From Tilletiaria anomala UBC 951 (taxonomy: Eukaryota; Basidiomycota; Exobasidiomycetes; Georgefischeriales; Tilletiariaceae), in NCBI RefSeq assembly GCF_000711695.1, contig NW_013546873.1, positions 1-31,673 of the forward strand: DNA of 31,673 bases. Reading direction: 5' to 3'. The notes beneath the pieces were generated by a model. That model was not told where the DNA came from, did not search any database, and saw nothing but the letters and a program-made list of their open reading frames with translations. The position numbers and the translations under genes were made by a program. How positions within the stretch are numbered: position 1 is the first letter of the stretch; each line of letters begins with the position of its first letter. Positions 17,001 to 27,677 of the stretch are shown here, piece by piece.

Positions 17001-19860
17001 ACGATCGACATCGAAGTCATGGGCCACCCCGAACGCTTCATCCCGCTCAAAGTGCTAGAGTTCAACTCGACGCGCAAGCGCATGAGTGTTATTGTTAGGG
17101 AGCCAGAGGGACGCATTCTCCTAATCACCAAAGGAGCAGACTCGGTTATCTTCGAGCGCCTGCGCGCAGATCACCCTGCGGAGCTCAAGCAGAAGACCCA
17201 TCAGGATCTGGAAGACTTTGCAAATGCGGGTCTTCGGACGCTCTGCATCTCATACCGGTACCTTGATGAGGGCGAGTACCTGGAATGGAGCAAGATCCAC
17301 GACGAGGCCGCCGCTGCGCTGCAAGACCGTGACGAGCTTGTCGATGAGGCAGCCGAGAAGATCGAGGTCAACCTGACGCTCATCGGTGCCACAGCCCTTG
17401 AAGACAAGCTGCAGGTCGGTGTGCCTGAGGCAATCGAGAAGCTGCACAGAGCCGGCATCAAGCTCTGGATTCTGACGGGCGACAAGCTGCAGACGGCAAT
17501 CGAGATCGGCTTTAGCTGCAACCTTCTTACGTCCGAAATGGAGATCATGATCATTTCCTCAGATCATGCCGAAGGCACACGTGCCCAGATCGAGGCCGCT
17601 TGCCACAAGATCGCATCAGCAGGCCGACCAGTCATTATCAACGGAAAGGAGTGTCGCACCTTCCTGCGTGCTCCGGACTCTCAGATCTCTGCTATGGGCA
17701 AAGGGGGGTTTGCGGTCGTTATTGACGGCGAGACGCTCAAGTGGGCTCTATCTTCAGACCTCAAGGCGCTTTTCCTCGGCCTCACTACGCAATGCGAGGC
17801 CGTTGTCTGCTGCCGTGTCAGTCCGGCACAGAAGGCGCTCACGGTCAAGCTCGTCAAGGACGGCATGAATGCAATGACGCTTGCCATCGGAGACGGTGCG
17901 AACGATGTCGCCATGATTCAAGAGGCTCACTGCGGTGTCGGCATTGCTGGCCTGGAAGGAGCGCAGGCATCAATGTCCGCAGATTATGCCATTGGGCAGT
18001 TTCGCTTCCTGACCAAGCTGCTCCTTGTGCACGGTCATTGGAGCGTTGTCAGAATCGCTCGTATGCATGTGGTCTTTTTCATGAAGAACCTGGTCTGGAC
18101 CGGCACGCTTTTCTGGTTCCAGATCCACAATCAATTTGATGCGACTTGTGAGTTCAACTTTGCCTTCAAGTTATGATCTGCATTAACATTGCCCTCGGCG
18201 CTCGCCCGCCATTCGCAGATTTATACGACTATTCTTGTAAGTGATGATTAGCTCTGCTCTCCTTGGACGCCATCTGACGTGTTCCACTCCTTGCCTCACA
18301 GACATGTGAGTTTTTCGATCAGCCTCAAGGTAGCGCTCCGGCGGAGGCAACTGACATTCTCTCCATCTGTTCTTCACCCCTTCTAGCCTGCTATTCAACC
18401 TTGTATTCACGTCGCTTCCGGTGATTATTCTGGGAGCACTCGACCAAGATGTGAACGCGAAGGCATTACTCGCCGTACCCGAGACATACCGCAAGGGCAT
18501 CACTGGCGAATACTACACGCGCAGCATCTTCTTCTTGGCAGTCATCGACGCGATCTATCAATCCGCAGTCTGCTACTTTATTCCCTGGATCATGTGGTCG
18601 CTGTTCCCCGGCACATCCTGGAATGGCCTGGACATGACGACGCTCCTGCTCTTCGGAACGACTGTTGGCGCTGCAGCTGTCTTCTGTTGCAACTTGGTCG
18701 CAGCTCTTTCACAGAGCTATTGGTGAGTTACTCAATTGATGTGCAGAGGTGGCGGCGACTGATAACATACATTGTGCAGGACGGTCATCTTCTGGATTAT
18801 TACCGGTCTATCCATGGTCTCCTACCTCATTTGGGCGGCAATCTACTCGGCGCTGCCTTTTAGCTTCCGCAACATTGCGTTCGAGCTCTTCTCAACGCTT
18901 CTATTCTGGCTGACGATCTTACTTGTCGTCGTCGTTGCCATGCTTCCTCGCTACGTTTGCCAGGCTTGGCAATCGTGCTTCGCTCCGTCAGACTGCGATG
19001 TGGTGAGGGAAGCTTGGATTGCCGGCGATCTGAAGGACCGTCTTGGCGTTCCCCGCACCAAGTCACGTCCTCCGAATACCAAGACGCTCAAAAACATGGA
19101 AGAATACAATCCGACGGACGTTCATGCCCTTCCGCAGCGGCGAAGCAGAGAAAGCTCGGCCAACAATTCGGCAGATCCGCTTACGACAGATCCTGATGCC
19201 AAACAAGGCCCCTTTGCGGATCAGGCTTCCCAACATCGGGAGCCTCAATGGCACGTGGAGCAGCCTCAGGGCCAGGGCAAACAGAACCGGCTGAGCTTGC
19301 AGCCGCTCCAGATGCAGCGGTCAGGCACGGCGTTCAGTTTTTACGACCCAGAGCTGCTTTCGAGCATGTCACCACAATCACCGGAGCGGCATCAAGGCTG
19401 GACTCAGCAGCAAGGCAAAGGCCCCTTCGTCCCACAGATCAACGTGCAAAGGGGATCCGCTTCCAATTCCTTCACCTCCAAGGATCCACACGCCAAGCAG
19501 GATGTGTACAGCCCGTATGGGGTATACGCAGGTGGTGCTAGCAGCCACACTGCCCTAAATCAGTCGACAGACTCTTTTGAGCAACATTTCGAACAAGCCT
19601 TTGGCGCTCAACAACAGCGTCAATGGCAGGAGCCAACGCGTGGGCAACCGGTGGCCGCTATCTACAACCCTGCTTCGCGTTTCCATGATCGCTTCCGCAA
19701 CGGCCCCAGCTCGCCTCAGGCGTCGCCGCTCCGGCTACAAGACGACGCTTTCGAGCAGCTGACACCAACGCAAGCGCACCCATCTCTGCATCCGCGCGAC
19801 CAATCTGGAATGACCAACCAGAGCTATCACACTGCGGACGGAGATGGTGACTATCGGTAA
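14054..19860 (+). CDS. DNF1: P4-ATPase phospholipid flippase, Dnf1/Dnf2 type, six exons
   Basis: This ATP-driven flippase should move phosphatidylcholine/ethanolamine-type lipids to the cytosolic leaflet at the plasma membrane or endosomes, normally with a Cdc50/Lem3-family subunit. Exons are 14054..16266, 16334..18147, 18219..18236, 18302..18305, 18387..18722 and 18780..19860, totalling 1821 residues. Residues 1-250 are a basic, disordered N-terminus. TM1-2 begin after NKVRTSKYTILTFLPRFLFE. The actuator motif NLDGET is near residue 549, and PISL in TM4 near 748. The phosphorylated Asp is in FSDKTGTLTQN (about D802) and the hinge is GDGANDVA (about D1258). TM segments follow through LLFNLVFTSLPVIILGALDQ. 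Between TM2 and the actuator core lies a low-complexity insert of about 160 residues, at the place where yeast Dnf1 also has one. The tail after TM10 is about 300 Gln/Pro/Ser-rich residues. The start is the first in-frame ATG, context ATCAAGATGG. The match to yeast Dnf1/Dnf2 is clear; which paralogue is not. Confidence 0.96.
18219..18236 (+). other. 18-nt mini-exon of the flippase gene
   Basis: This exon lies between an acceptor ATTCGCAG and a donor GTAAGT. With one base from each neighbour it encodes the YLYDYS segment before TM7. The family sequence at this point in yeast Dnf1 is YLYEYTY, so the coding content is conserved. Confidence 0.9.
18302..18305 (+). other. 4-nt microexon (ACAT) of the flippase gene
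   Basis: The four bases are flanked by an acceptor CCTCACAG and a donor GTGAGT. The upstream intron (18237..18301, 65 nt) has a CTGAC branch-like site, and so does the downstream intron (18306..18386, 81 nt). Only by including exactly these four bases does the frame pass from YLYDYS through Tyr-Ile into LLFNLVFTSLPV. Skipping them shifts the frame of the last two exons. It supplies the last two bases of a Tyr codon and the first two of an Ile codon. Confidence 0.88.
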
Positions 19861-20383
19861 AGCACACACATGGACTCTATAGGTCGCACGTACTGTACAT
19901 TACACTTTCCGAATATGCCGTTGCTATAGAACTTTAGCACGTTATACACGAGCTTTTGATCACATCAGGTTAGCTGGGAGGCGTGCTGGATCCACCTCAG
20001 AGGGCGTCGCGTGCTCTTCGGTGCCAGCTTCATCCAGCCATGCTTGGTTTCTTGGGTGATGAGCCCAGGTGTGATATACCCCTGACGTATGTTCAACAAC
20101 TACCCGTGTAAAATATGCGGAGATGAAGCAAAGTTGATGACTTCCGTTTTCTTTTCTCGGCCGAGTGACTCTCCCTTTCACTTTTTGCAGCAGGTGTCTC
20201 ATCTCTCCCTCGTCCCAACCTCGTCATGCCTCCTATGGCGCAGGGCACACGTAGAAGGCAAACCTCGCTCCTGGCTTTGACGTTCGTTGACTTCCCGAGG
20301 CTTAGAATATCCTTTGGCGGTGGGTCGAAGTCGCTCTTGCATTTTTTGAAGCTTGCGGTAGCAATATCTGATCCTGAAGCAAG
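19861..20383. other. Spacer between flippase and PRPP synthetase
   Basis: The 523 bases hold the flippase 3' end and the promoter and leader of the PRPP synthetase. No additional gene was found. The bases just before the start at 20384 include pyrimidine-rich tracts. Confidence 0.6.
20166..20171 (+). promoter_or_regulatory. Possible Gcn4/Bas1-like TGACTC element
   Basis: TGACTC, about 215 bases upstream of the PRPP synthetase ATG, equals the core bound by the Gcn4 and Bas1 factors that control amino-acid and purine genes in yeasts, including PRS genes. A six-base match occurs often by chance, so this is suggestive only. Confidence 0.2.
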
Positions 20384-21976
20384 ATGCCGGGCGCGATTCG
20401 ATTGTTGACGGGAAGCTCGCATCCCGAGCTCGCCAACCTCGTTGCAAAACGACTGGGGGTACCGGTGACAAACTGCAGCTGCAGTCGTTTTGCGGACCAG
20501 TCGATCAATGTCCAGGTCGCGGACAGCATCCGAGACGATGACACCTACATCGTGCAAACGGGCTACAGTACCAGTATGGACCCCAATGATGCTTTGATGG
20601 AGCTCTTGATCATCATCTCCGCGTGCAAGACTGCCTCGGCTCGACGGATCACTGCAGTCATTCCAGCTTTTCCATACAGTCGTCATGACAAGAAGGACAA
20701 GTCGAGAGCGCCTATCACGGCCAAGCTGGTCGCCAACATGATCACAATAGCAGGCGCAGACCACGTTATTACGCTGGACCTACACGCCAGCCAGATTCAG
20801 GGATTCTTTGATATTCCGGTGGACAATTTGACCAGCGAGCCAAGTGTCGCTAGGTGGATCAGAAGCAACGTTCACAACTGGCGAGACTCGATCATCGTCA
20901 GTCCAGACGCCGGAGGTGCTAAAAGGTAAGCCGTAGCTAGTATAAACATTAGAGTTGTCAGAGGTCTGACACTATGCGAACTCTCGCCGCCTCAAGAGCG
21001 ACAGCGCTTGCGGACGCGCTCGGCGTGGACTTCGCACTCATCAACCGAAATCGCAAACGGGAAGCAAACCGACGAGCGCGCGCTGCCAGACTTGCGAAGC
21101 ACCCAGGAGCATTGAGCACACGATCCAGCTTCAGTGACCTGCGTAGCCACCCGCAAACTCCACTCTCTGGCAGCATCGTCGTCGACCCTCAGATGGCACC
21201 GCAGCAGCCAGGCCGTGGTGAGCCCTCTTCCGGCGTTAACAGTAATCAGCAGATCCCACTTCCTTCAGCTATGAACGACTCACTACAAGCACTTAGTATG
21301 GGCGATGGCAATAGCAGTGGAGCGTCGCCTCCAGCCGTGGTCAAGAAACAGCAATTCTTCGATGTTGCCAATGGCGTCCAGGCGAATGAGAATGGCGAGT
21401 GGGTTATGACCGATGCTGAAGGTTACCGCGTCACCTCGGGAAGCAAGAGCCGTCCGTTAGACAGTGCAACCAACGATAACGCCGAAAGCGGCGTGAGCGA
21501 GACAGAAGATGAGAGAGAAACCAAGATGGAGATTTTGGTCGGAGACGTAGCTGGCAGGATTGCGATTCTCATCGACGACATGATCGACACCGGCAAGACT
21601 CTTGCGCTTGCCGTCAAAACCCTAAAGGATGCCGGCGCCAGCGAAGTGTATGCTATCGTTGCTCATGGCTTGCTCAGTGGGAAAGCGACAGACCTGATCA
21701 AGCGCCTCGATGTGGAAAAGCTAGTGGTGAGTGACGGTCCACGCGATGCATATGACTTGCACCTCCTTTCGTTTGCAGATCCGCTGGCTCACTGTTCTTC
21801 GCTTACTACGCACGCAGGTCACTAACACCATTCCAAACAGCGAGAAAATCGCCGCCACGGAAAACAAGCTGGAGATCATGGACGTCAGCGCGGTGCTCGC
21901 GGAGAGCATCCGGCGATCGCACAACGGCGAGAGCATCAGCCTCCTCTTCCGTGAAGATGCTGCGGCATTGTACTAG
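20384..21976 (+). CDS. PRS1: Ribose-phosphate pyrophosphokinase (PRPP synthetase), Prs1/Prs5 type
   Basis: It should make phosphoribosyl pyrophosphate from ribose 5-phosphate and ATP for purine, pyrimidine, His, Trp and NAD synthesis in the cytosol. Fungal Prs proteins work as hetero-oligomers and touch cell-wall integrity signalling. Exons are 20384..20925, 20997..21726 and 21818..21976; introns are 71 and 91 nt with GTAAGC and GTGAGT donors; the total is 476 residues. The PRPP synthetase signature [16 protein letters not shown] starts at D132, the loop DAGGAKR at about D175, and the ribose-5-phosphate loop DDMIDTGKT at about D374. Residues about 195-357 form an insert not found in ordinary PRPP synthetases, placed as the non-homologous regions of yeast Prs1 and Prs5. 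The C-terminus ([14 protein letters not shown]...AAALY) resembles Prs1 more than Prs5, but the assignment between the two is tentative. Unlike yeast Prs1, the DAGGAKR loop is canonical, so it may be catalytically competent by itself. Confidence 0.95.
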
Positions 21977-22096
21977 GCTGCCGCCGGTCGCACCGCTTGG
22001 TGAACCTTGCCATCAACGCAAATCTTCTCATTCCATCGCAATGAAGTGTATTGTAGGAGGCATGAACACTGAATGGTACAATCTGTCTTTGGGGTC

Positions 22097-24041
22097 TCAG
22101 CCAACAACACCGACCCGGTCAATGTCGGGCGCGTATTGCGAAAGGTACGTGCCGCCACTGATCGAGATAGTGTTTTCCTTACCGGGCTGGAAGCCGCTGA
22201 GTTCAACGAGGAAACTCTTCCACACGTCTTTGTCCCAGTTGTATCCGCTGAGCGGGAAGTAGACCTGCTGAGACAGGCCATTGTTGACACTTACGCTCGC
22301 GCCACGAGCATTGGTGACGTTGACGAAACTACGAATTCAATGGAAGCGTACGTCAGGTACGTGTTCCAACATGACCAAGCGGCCCCACTTTGAGCTCACC
22401 TGTATTGAACATCAGCATTTATATAGTCGAACCTGACGTTGGATTTCATTTGCGATGTCTGGATGTTTTTGAATGTGAGCGTGCCGATATTGCCAACCTT
22501 CTTGCTTCCCGAGCAGCCAGACCAGCTGGCGACGGCCGCACCGTTACTGAGAACTGCATTTTCAGCCTCGTAGTAGTTGTACGTAGGGTTACTCGGCGTA
22601 GAAACCTTGATGTTGGAGATACGAAGGGCAATATTTCCGTGAGCATTGATGATCGCCGACCAGGAACTAGCCCCGGTGCGCGTAGCACCGCTCCAGAGAT
22701 CATTGACATCGGCTGAAGTGATGTTGAGTTGCTGGAAAATGATGGACTTGGTGCCGGTGTTGCCTCCTTGCTTGTCGAGCAAGACAACGACATCGCCGTT
22801 CGCCAAAGGTCCAGAGTACAGATCATAGTCATTGCTCCAGCGTTGGACGAGCGTGATCGGCCTGCCAAGGCTGTCCTGGTTGATCGCGATTAGATCTTTG
22901 TTGAGAAGAATGCTCGGTCTGGCTGGAAGGCGAAACGACATCGGTCGAGATCATCAGAGCTGACTTCATGGCTGCCCATAAGGCGAAGTGTGTCTTCTGC
23001 TCGTCAAAGGTGAGGGCCTTGTTACCGACTTCGAGCAGGTCACCGTCAGCAAAGTGTCCTGGATCATGAAGGCCTCGCAGGTTGATGTTCATGGCTTGGT
23101 TCGAGATACGGACGACAGAAATCCAGTCATTAGTAATGTCGTCACTGAGCCTGAAGCGAGTGGCGAGTGGTGGTGTCCATTGAGCGGGACCCTGTAGGCC
23201 CGTCGGGCTTGCATACGGAATGCCCCATGCGCACACGAGCATACCATTGATACCATTGTTTTGCAGGGCTGTCGACATGTTCCCATACCGAGAGGGGAAG
23301 TCAGTCCGAGGGTCCTTGGGGGCGTTGTTGACACCATCGACGTAACAGTTGTCGACTTTGGTCTTGCGTCGCCGTTGAAATTCATGATCAGTTCACCGTG
23401 CACATTTCCACGCCAGCAATGTACAACTCACGTATACGTGCCCAAGGACGCGAATAACTTTGCATCTATCTCTTCGTAACCGAGCGAGCCGAATGGGGGA
23501 GGGTTGCGAGTGTCGCAGGATTTGAGGCCTGCATCAGTGTACCTGATTTGATTGGACCGACGTTGCATATGTCAGTATCCATGCAGAGTTTTGTTACTGT
23601 TGAAGCGTGCGCGGAAAACATATATTGACTACAGCAGACCATTGCTGCGTGCAGAGTTGGCGAGAGCAGACAGACCATTCGGAAAAGCCTTGTGATTGAC
23701 GGCAGGTTGGCCGTTAGCGGACCTGTTCGTACCTTGCCACCCGCAGTCGATTTGAAAGTACTTGTATCCAGCTGCGACGAATCCATTCGATTTGAGCGCG
23801 TTGATGGCGTTCTGGATGCCGTTTTCATTCGGCGAGCAGGAAGATTGATTGTACCTATTCCAGCCTTGATTTGTCAAGCGTTTTTGTGTCAGGCTCATAG
23901 TTCCCTGCAAGAACCTCCGCCAAGAACATATCGACTCACCATCACTGGCGTTTAGCCAAACCCATTATTAAACGCGGAGACTCGAGCGGTCGCCAGCGAG
24001 AAGACCGTCAGAGACAAAATGAAGGCGGCAAAGGGCTTCAT
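22097..24041 (-). pseudogene. GH27 alpha-galactosidase with CBM35-like domain, disrupted
   Basis: The intact ancestor would be a secreted enzyme removing terminal alpha-galactose from oligosaccharides or galactomannan. The ATG at 24041 opens a signal peptide (MKPFAAFILSLTVFSLATA), then FNNGFG. Further pieces show GWNRYNQSSCSPNENG, YKYFQIDCGW, KVDNC with the nucleophile Asp, and DPGHFADGDLLEVGN with the acid/base Asp region. The C-terminal part has YEAENAVLSNG and DIDRVGVVG, a CBM35-like galactose-binding fold. Its last intron (22329..22399) splices perfectly to a TGA at 22097. The 5' half does not: an in-frame TAA at 23952-23954 replaces a residue between FNNGFG and TPVM, and the next acceptor reads CAAG one base out of phase. 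The FGxY strand before YTDAG is missing, and the join at 23362 does not keep frame. Near 22930 the frame changes between STDV and SILLNKD with no possible intron. Conservation is otherwise high, so loss is recent or the assembly has indel errors. It converges on the PRPP synthetase with 120 bases between. Confidence 0.85.
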
Positions 24042-25995
24042 GGGAGGAATTCTAAAGAAACGCTTGCGCATCACGCGGCAAGCAGGCAGGTGGTATGGTT
24101 GGTGATTCGCAGGAGACGGTACCAATCCAGCCCCATGCTACAAAATAGCTCCTCCATATATCTGCTTTTTTCATTCCCATGAGCTTTTCGTTACGCAACG
24201 AGCCTCCCTCCTGTTGAATCTTCTCGGCATCGTGGGGTGCCCTCGTGCAGAAAGCGAGCAAGTCAGCAAGGACAGGTGCTTGAACTGGGTCATTAGATTT
24301 AGAGTACATAGGAGTCCCGGCCTCCTGAATCCTCGAGCTTGCTGACCTGGTCTGACGAAGCAACGAGATATGGTCGGCTCTAGAGTGTGGAGTAGAGATG
24401 AACGGCGGAAACATATTGAGCGCTGGAAACCCGACAATGCTGACACCCCAGGCTCTACGATGCTACATCCATGCCGGAGCAGGCCAGTGTACCAGGCCTT
24501 ACTTCCATGATATCGCGTCGCGTCAACAGATGAGCGTCTCGTCAATGGGTGAACGTCAGTGCGCACACAGAAATATAACCTTTAGGTAGACTTGTGCGAG
24601 GAAAGGGAGTCCCCCTGTCCGTGAAGAGCGCGGGGCAATGGATAGTTTGCCTAAAGCCTGAGGGTCGATATCAAAGACTCATAATTAGTACTGTGATAAC
24701 CCTTGCGGCCTCCGACGCGGCGCACGGTTTAAATGCGCCTGGCGCATACCCATGGATCTCTGGCGCCAAGCCTTGTTGGACCATCCTTAAATAATCACCA
24801 TTCTCTTCGCCAATCTTGCTCCAATGTGCAACCATCGACCGTGGTGCCGTCTTCCATTCGATATTCCATCGTCCACTCCATATATCTTTTTTTTTTGCCT
24901 CTGGTGCACTGAATACTCAATTACTGAGGCAGTGAAGAGAGATTTGTGAAGGACGCAAGGGTTCACGTGCCCATGCATCCAGCCCTGCCACGGCATGGGC
25001 TCATTATCAGTGCATCAACCAGCGCCACCGCCCCGTTTATCACCATAAGCGACTATGCTATATGCACCGGGACGCTCCTCGGACTTCTAAGAATCTAGCC
25101 ATTATCTCTGCCTTCTTAGAATGCCACTGCAACTCTGTGGATTGGTCTACTGTGAGCACCAACGGCCCCAATAAGGGATGGCGCGTTCAATGGGCCAAGA
25201 TCAACAGACCCAACATCATTTGCATTTTCAGCCTATTATTACATAGGCCACCGAAACTGAATAGCAAGCTGTCTTTGTGGGAGGCGGGTATGCTTCTTGT
25301 GGGTAGGTACATATGTATGTATATTTCAAAATGTACTCTGCCTTTGGTCCTTGGGATGCGAAGACAGCAGCGTTGTCAGGGCCGCACGGCGAAGCAGCCC
25401 CTGATATCTGCTGATATTCGTTCGCAAAAAAATTCACAGATCAGACACAGATCACAGATATCCTCTTATTAACCTTGTTAATTTGCTTCACGTCTTGCAC
25501 CATTCTAAGCGACGAGAAGACATCACATTTAATTACAAGATGCGCCCTGTGGGTTCTTGCCACGTATCTTGGCTAGCGGCCAGCTCTTCTCACATCCCTG
25601 CTATTTCATTACTCTTCCTCCGATTCATCGTCCCCTCATCCCGCTGATGACCTATGAAAGTGATCCGTTTGCTATGCTTATTGCTTCCGGCGAAGAACTG
25701 CGACGTGCACTCAGCAAGATAGGCAGGAAAACATTGTTCATAGTTCGGACGTGCGCGGATAATTTTCATCACATACCCCGCATACTCGCGATTGTGAACC
25801 TCGCTTCTTCGCCTGGACTACCCAGCATCGATTTTTGGTGACACGCTGTGAAGTCCGAATCGGTGGCCTGGCGTGAAAACGATTGTGTTGGCAACGCTGA
25901 CCTCACATCCCTTCAAAGGCTCTTTCTGCCAGCTACCTGCCGTTGCTGATCCCTCTTTCCATCAAATCGCGTCTAGTGTTCACCGTCCGTGCACC
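24042..25995. other. 1.95 kb spacer between two broken glycoside hydrolases
   Basis: This lies between the starts of the divergently arranged alpha-galactosidase and chitinase relics, so it holds both former promoters. Open frames up to 136 codons have no recognisable family and no joining introns. The stretch is more A/T-rich than the coding regions, with short T runs near 24885 and A runs near 25425. A 15-base hairpin-like palindrome lies at 24733-24747. No transposon ends or target-site duplications were seen. Confidence 0.5.
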
Positions 25996-27677
25996 ATGGT
26001 TCTTCCATCTATTCTGACGGTTCCCACCATCCTCCTGTCAGCCGCAGGACTGACACTGTGGGTGACGTGGAGTTCTCCGGACGCTCCCTTCAGCGCTCCA
26101 AAGTTTCACGAATCGTCCCATCATTACTCTGACGTCGCTGAGCGATCTCTGCGCCTGCAGCGGCCGCAGATGCGCATGTATGAAGCGGAAGACGTGATGC
26201 CGCAGCCAGCCCTGCCAAAGGGAAGATCCAGAAGATGTGTACCAAAGGTGAGCACGATGCATGCTTTACCATGGCGCTGATCCACGCTCTGTCATCAGGG
26301 CTACTACGGTGACTGATCCATTTATGCCAAGGCGGACTTCCCCATGGACGTGCCTACTACCGATTTGAACCATCTTACATTCTTGTTCGCGGACGTCAAG
26401 CCCACCGGAGATGTTTTTCTCACCGACTTGTGGGTCGAGTGAGAATGAGCTGCACGAACACAACGAAGCCCAGTTCCCTCGCTGACCAGAGCTTCGCCTC
26501 TTCTTTGCCTCCTCCTCGATTGGATGTCCACACCGAGTAGATTCACTATAATTAGCCCGGCCTCGCGGAAACGGACTTCTGGAAGGACCGAGCGGGCATG
26601 AACAATCTCTACGGCAGCCTGAAGTGCTTTGGCTTGATGAAGCTGCTGAACCGCTCTTTCAAGCTGCCGGTATCGATTTAAGGGTGGACGTACATCCCCC
26701 ACTTCTGGCCTATGACGATGAGCATTGATCGGCGCAGGCTGTTTATACGCACGACCGTGCAGCTGCTCGAGGACCACGGCTTTGGCGGTGCTGACATTGA
26801 CGGGGAGTTCTCCGCGGACGCCAAGCGGACGACAGCGATGACGAACTTGCTCAAGGTGCTCGTGGCCCTGAATGCGGCGCAAGCCAAGCGGACGACTACG
26901 ACCAAGCCAAAGTTCCTGCTTACCGTTGCCGTGTCTGCGAGTCGGACGCACATCTCGACGATGAACCTGGCCGGCATGGACCAGTGGCTAGACTCCTGAA
27001 ACATCATGGCATGCAACTTTGCAGGCTCGTGACCCAGCACGGTGGAGCACCAGGCAAACCTGTACAATGCCACCAACACGTCGCCGGCGTCGGAAGCGAA
27101 GGGCTCGGGCTCGGGCGAGATGCAGGCGCGCATGAAGGCTGGCATCGCGGCGCACAAACTCGTCCTTGGCCTGCTGCTCTACGGGTGCTCATTCGTTAAT
27201 ACGGCCAGCTTGGCAAATCGTTCCAGGGCGTCGGCGCCGGCGGCGATGGGTACTGGGAACTGAAGGCGCTGCCGCTGTCTGCCAGCCAACATCACAGAGG
27301 ACATGTACGATGGCGCTTCGTACTCGCACTACAAGACGCAACCCATCCCTCGTCTCGTATGATATGCCCGCCGTTTTTGACTTTAAAGGCCAATTACATC
27401 AACAGCACCGGTCTTGCGGGCGCCATGTACTGGGAGATTGCTGGCGATTACTGAACCACGTCCAAACCTGGCTCGATGATCAGCCGCGTGGCTTGGCAAG
27501 GCGAGTGGCTCGCAGCTACCCCTTCCCCACGGCAACCTGCGCGACTGCGATTGTTGGAGACTAATTCAAAACATGTACATGCCCTGCTGGTAATTCCAGC
27601 TCGGCAAGCTCGACGCGACCAAGAACTACATCAGCTACCCCTTCAAGTTTGACAATGCCCGCAACGGCTTCAATTGA
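25996..27677 (+). pseudogene. GH18 chitinase relic, heavily degraded
   Basis: The intact relative would hydrolyse chitin, in wall remodelling or nutrition. The ATG at 25996 (context CACCATGG) starts a hydrophobic N-terminal segment. The first exon ends in VPK at 26247, and the GTGAGC intron (26248..26298) joins in phase to GYYGD. There TGA (26314) stands where chitinases have Trp, followed by SIYAKADFPMDVP and NHLTFLFADVKPTGDVFLTD. Later pieces are recognisable: GWTYIPHF (preceded by TAA), QLLEDHGFGGADIDGEF, KFLLTVAVSAS, MNLAGMDQWLD, HQANLYNATNTSP, KLVLGLLLYG. The last piece is LDATKNYISYPFKFDNARNG, ending in TGA at 27675. The active-site DGxDxDxE motif has become GGADIDGEF, losing the first Asp and the Trp. 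Several stops and frame changes separate the pieces, so no functional chitinase is expected. This decay is older than that of the neighbouring alpha-galactosidase. Confidence 0.85.

Noticed and set aside
24042-25995. A possible transposon between the two broken genes
   Set aside because: No terminal inverted repeats, target-site duplication, transposase or reverse-transcriptase motifs were found.
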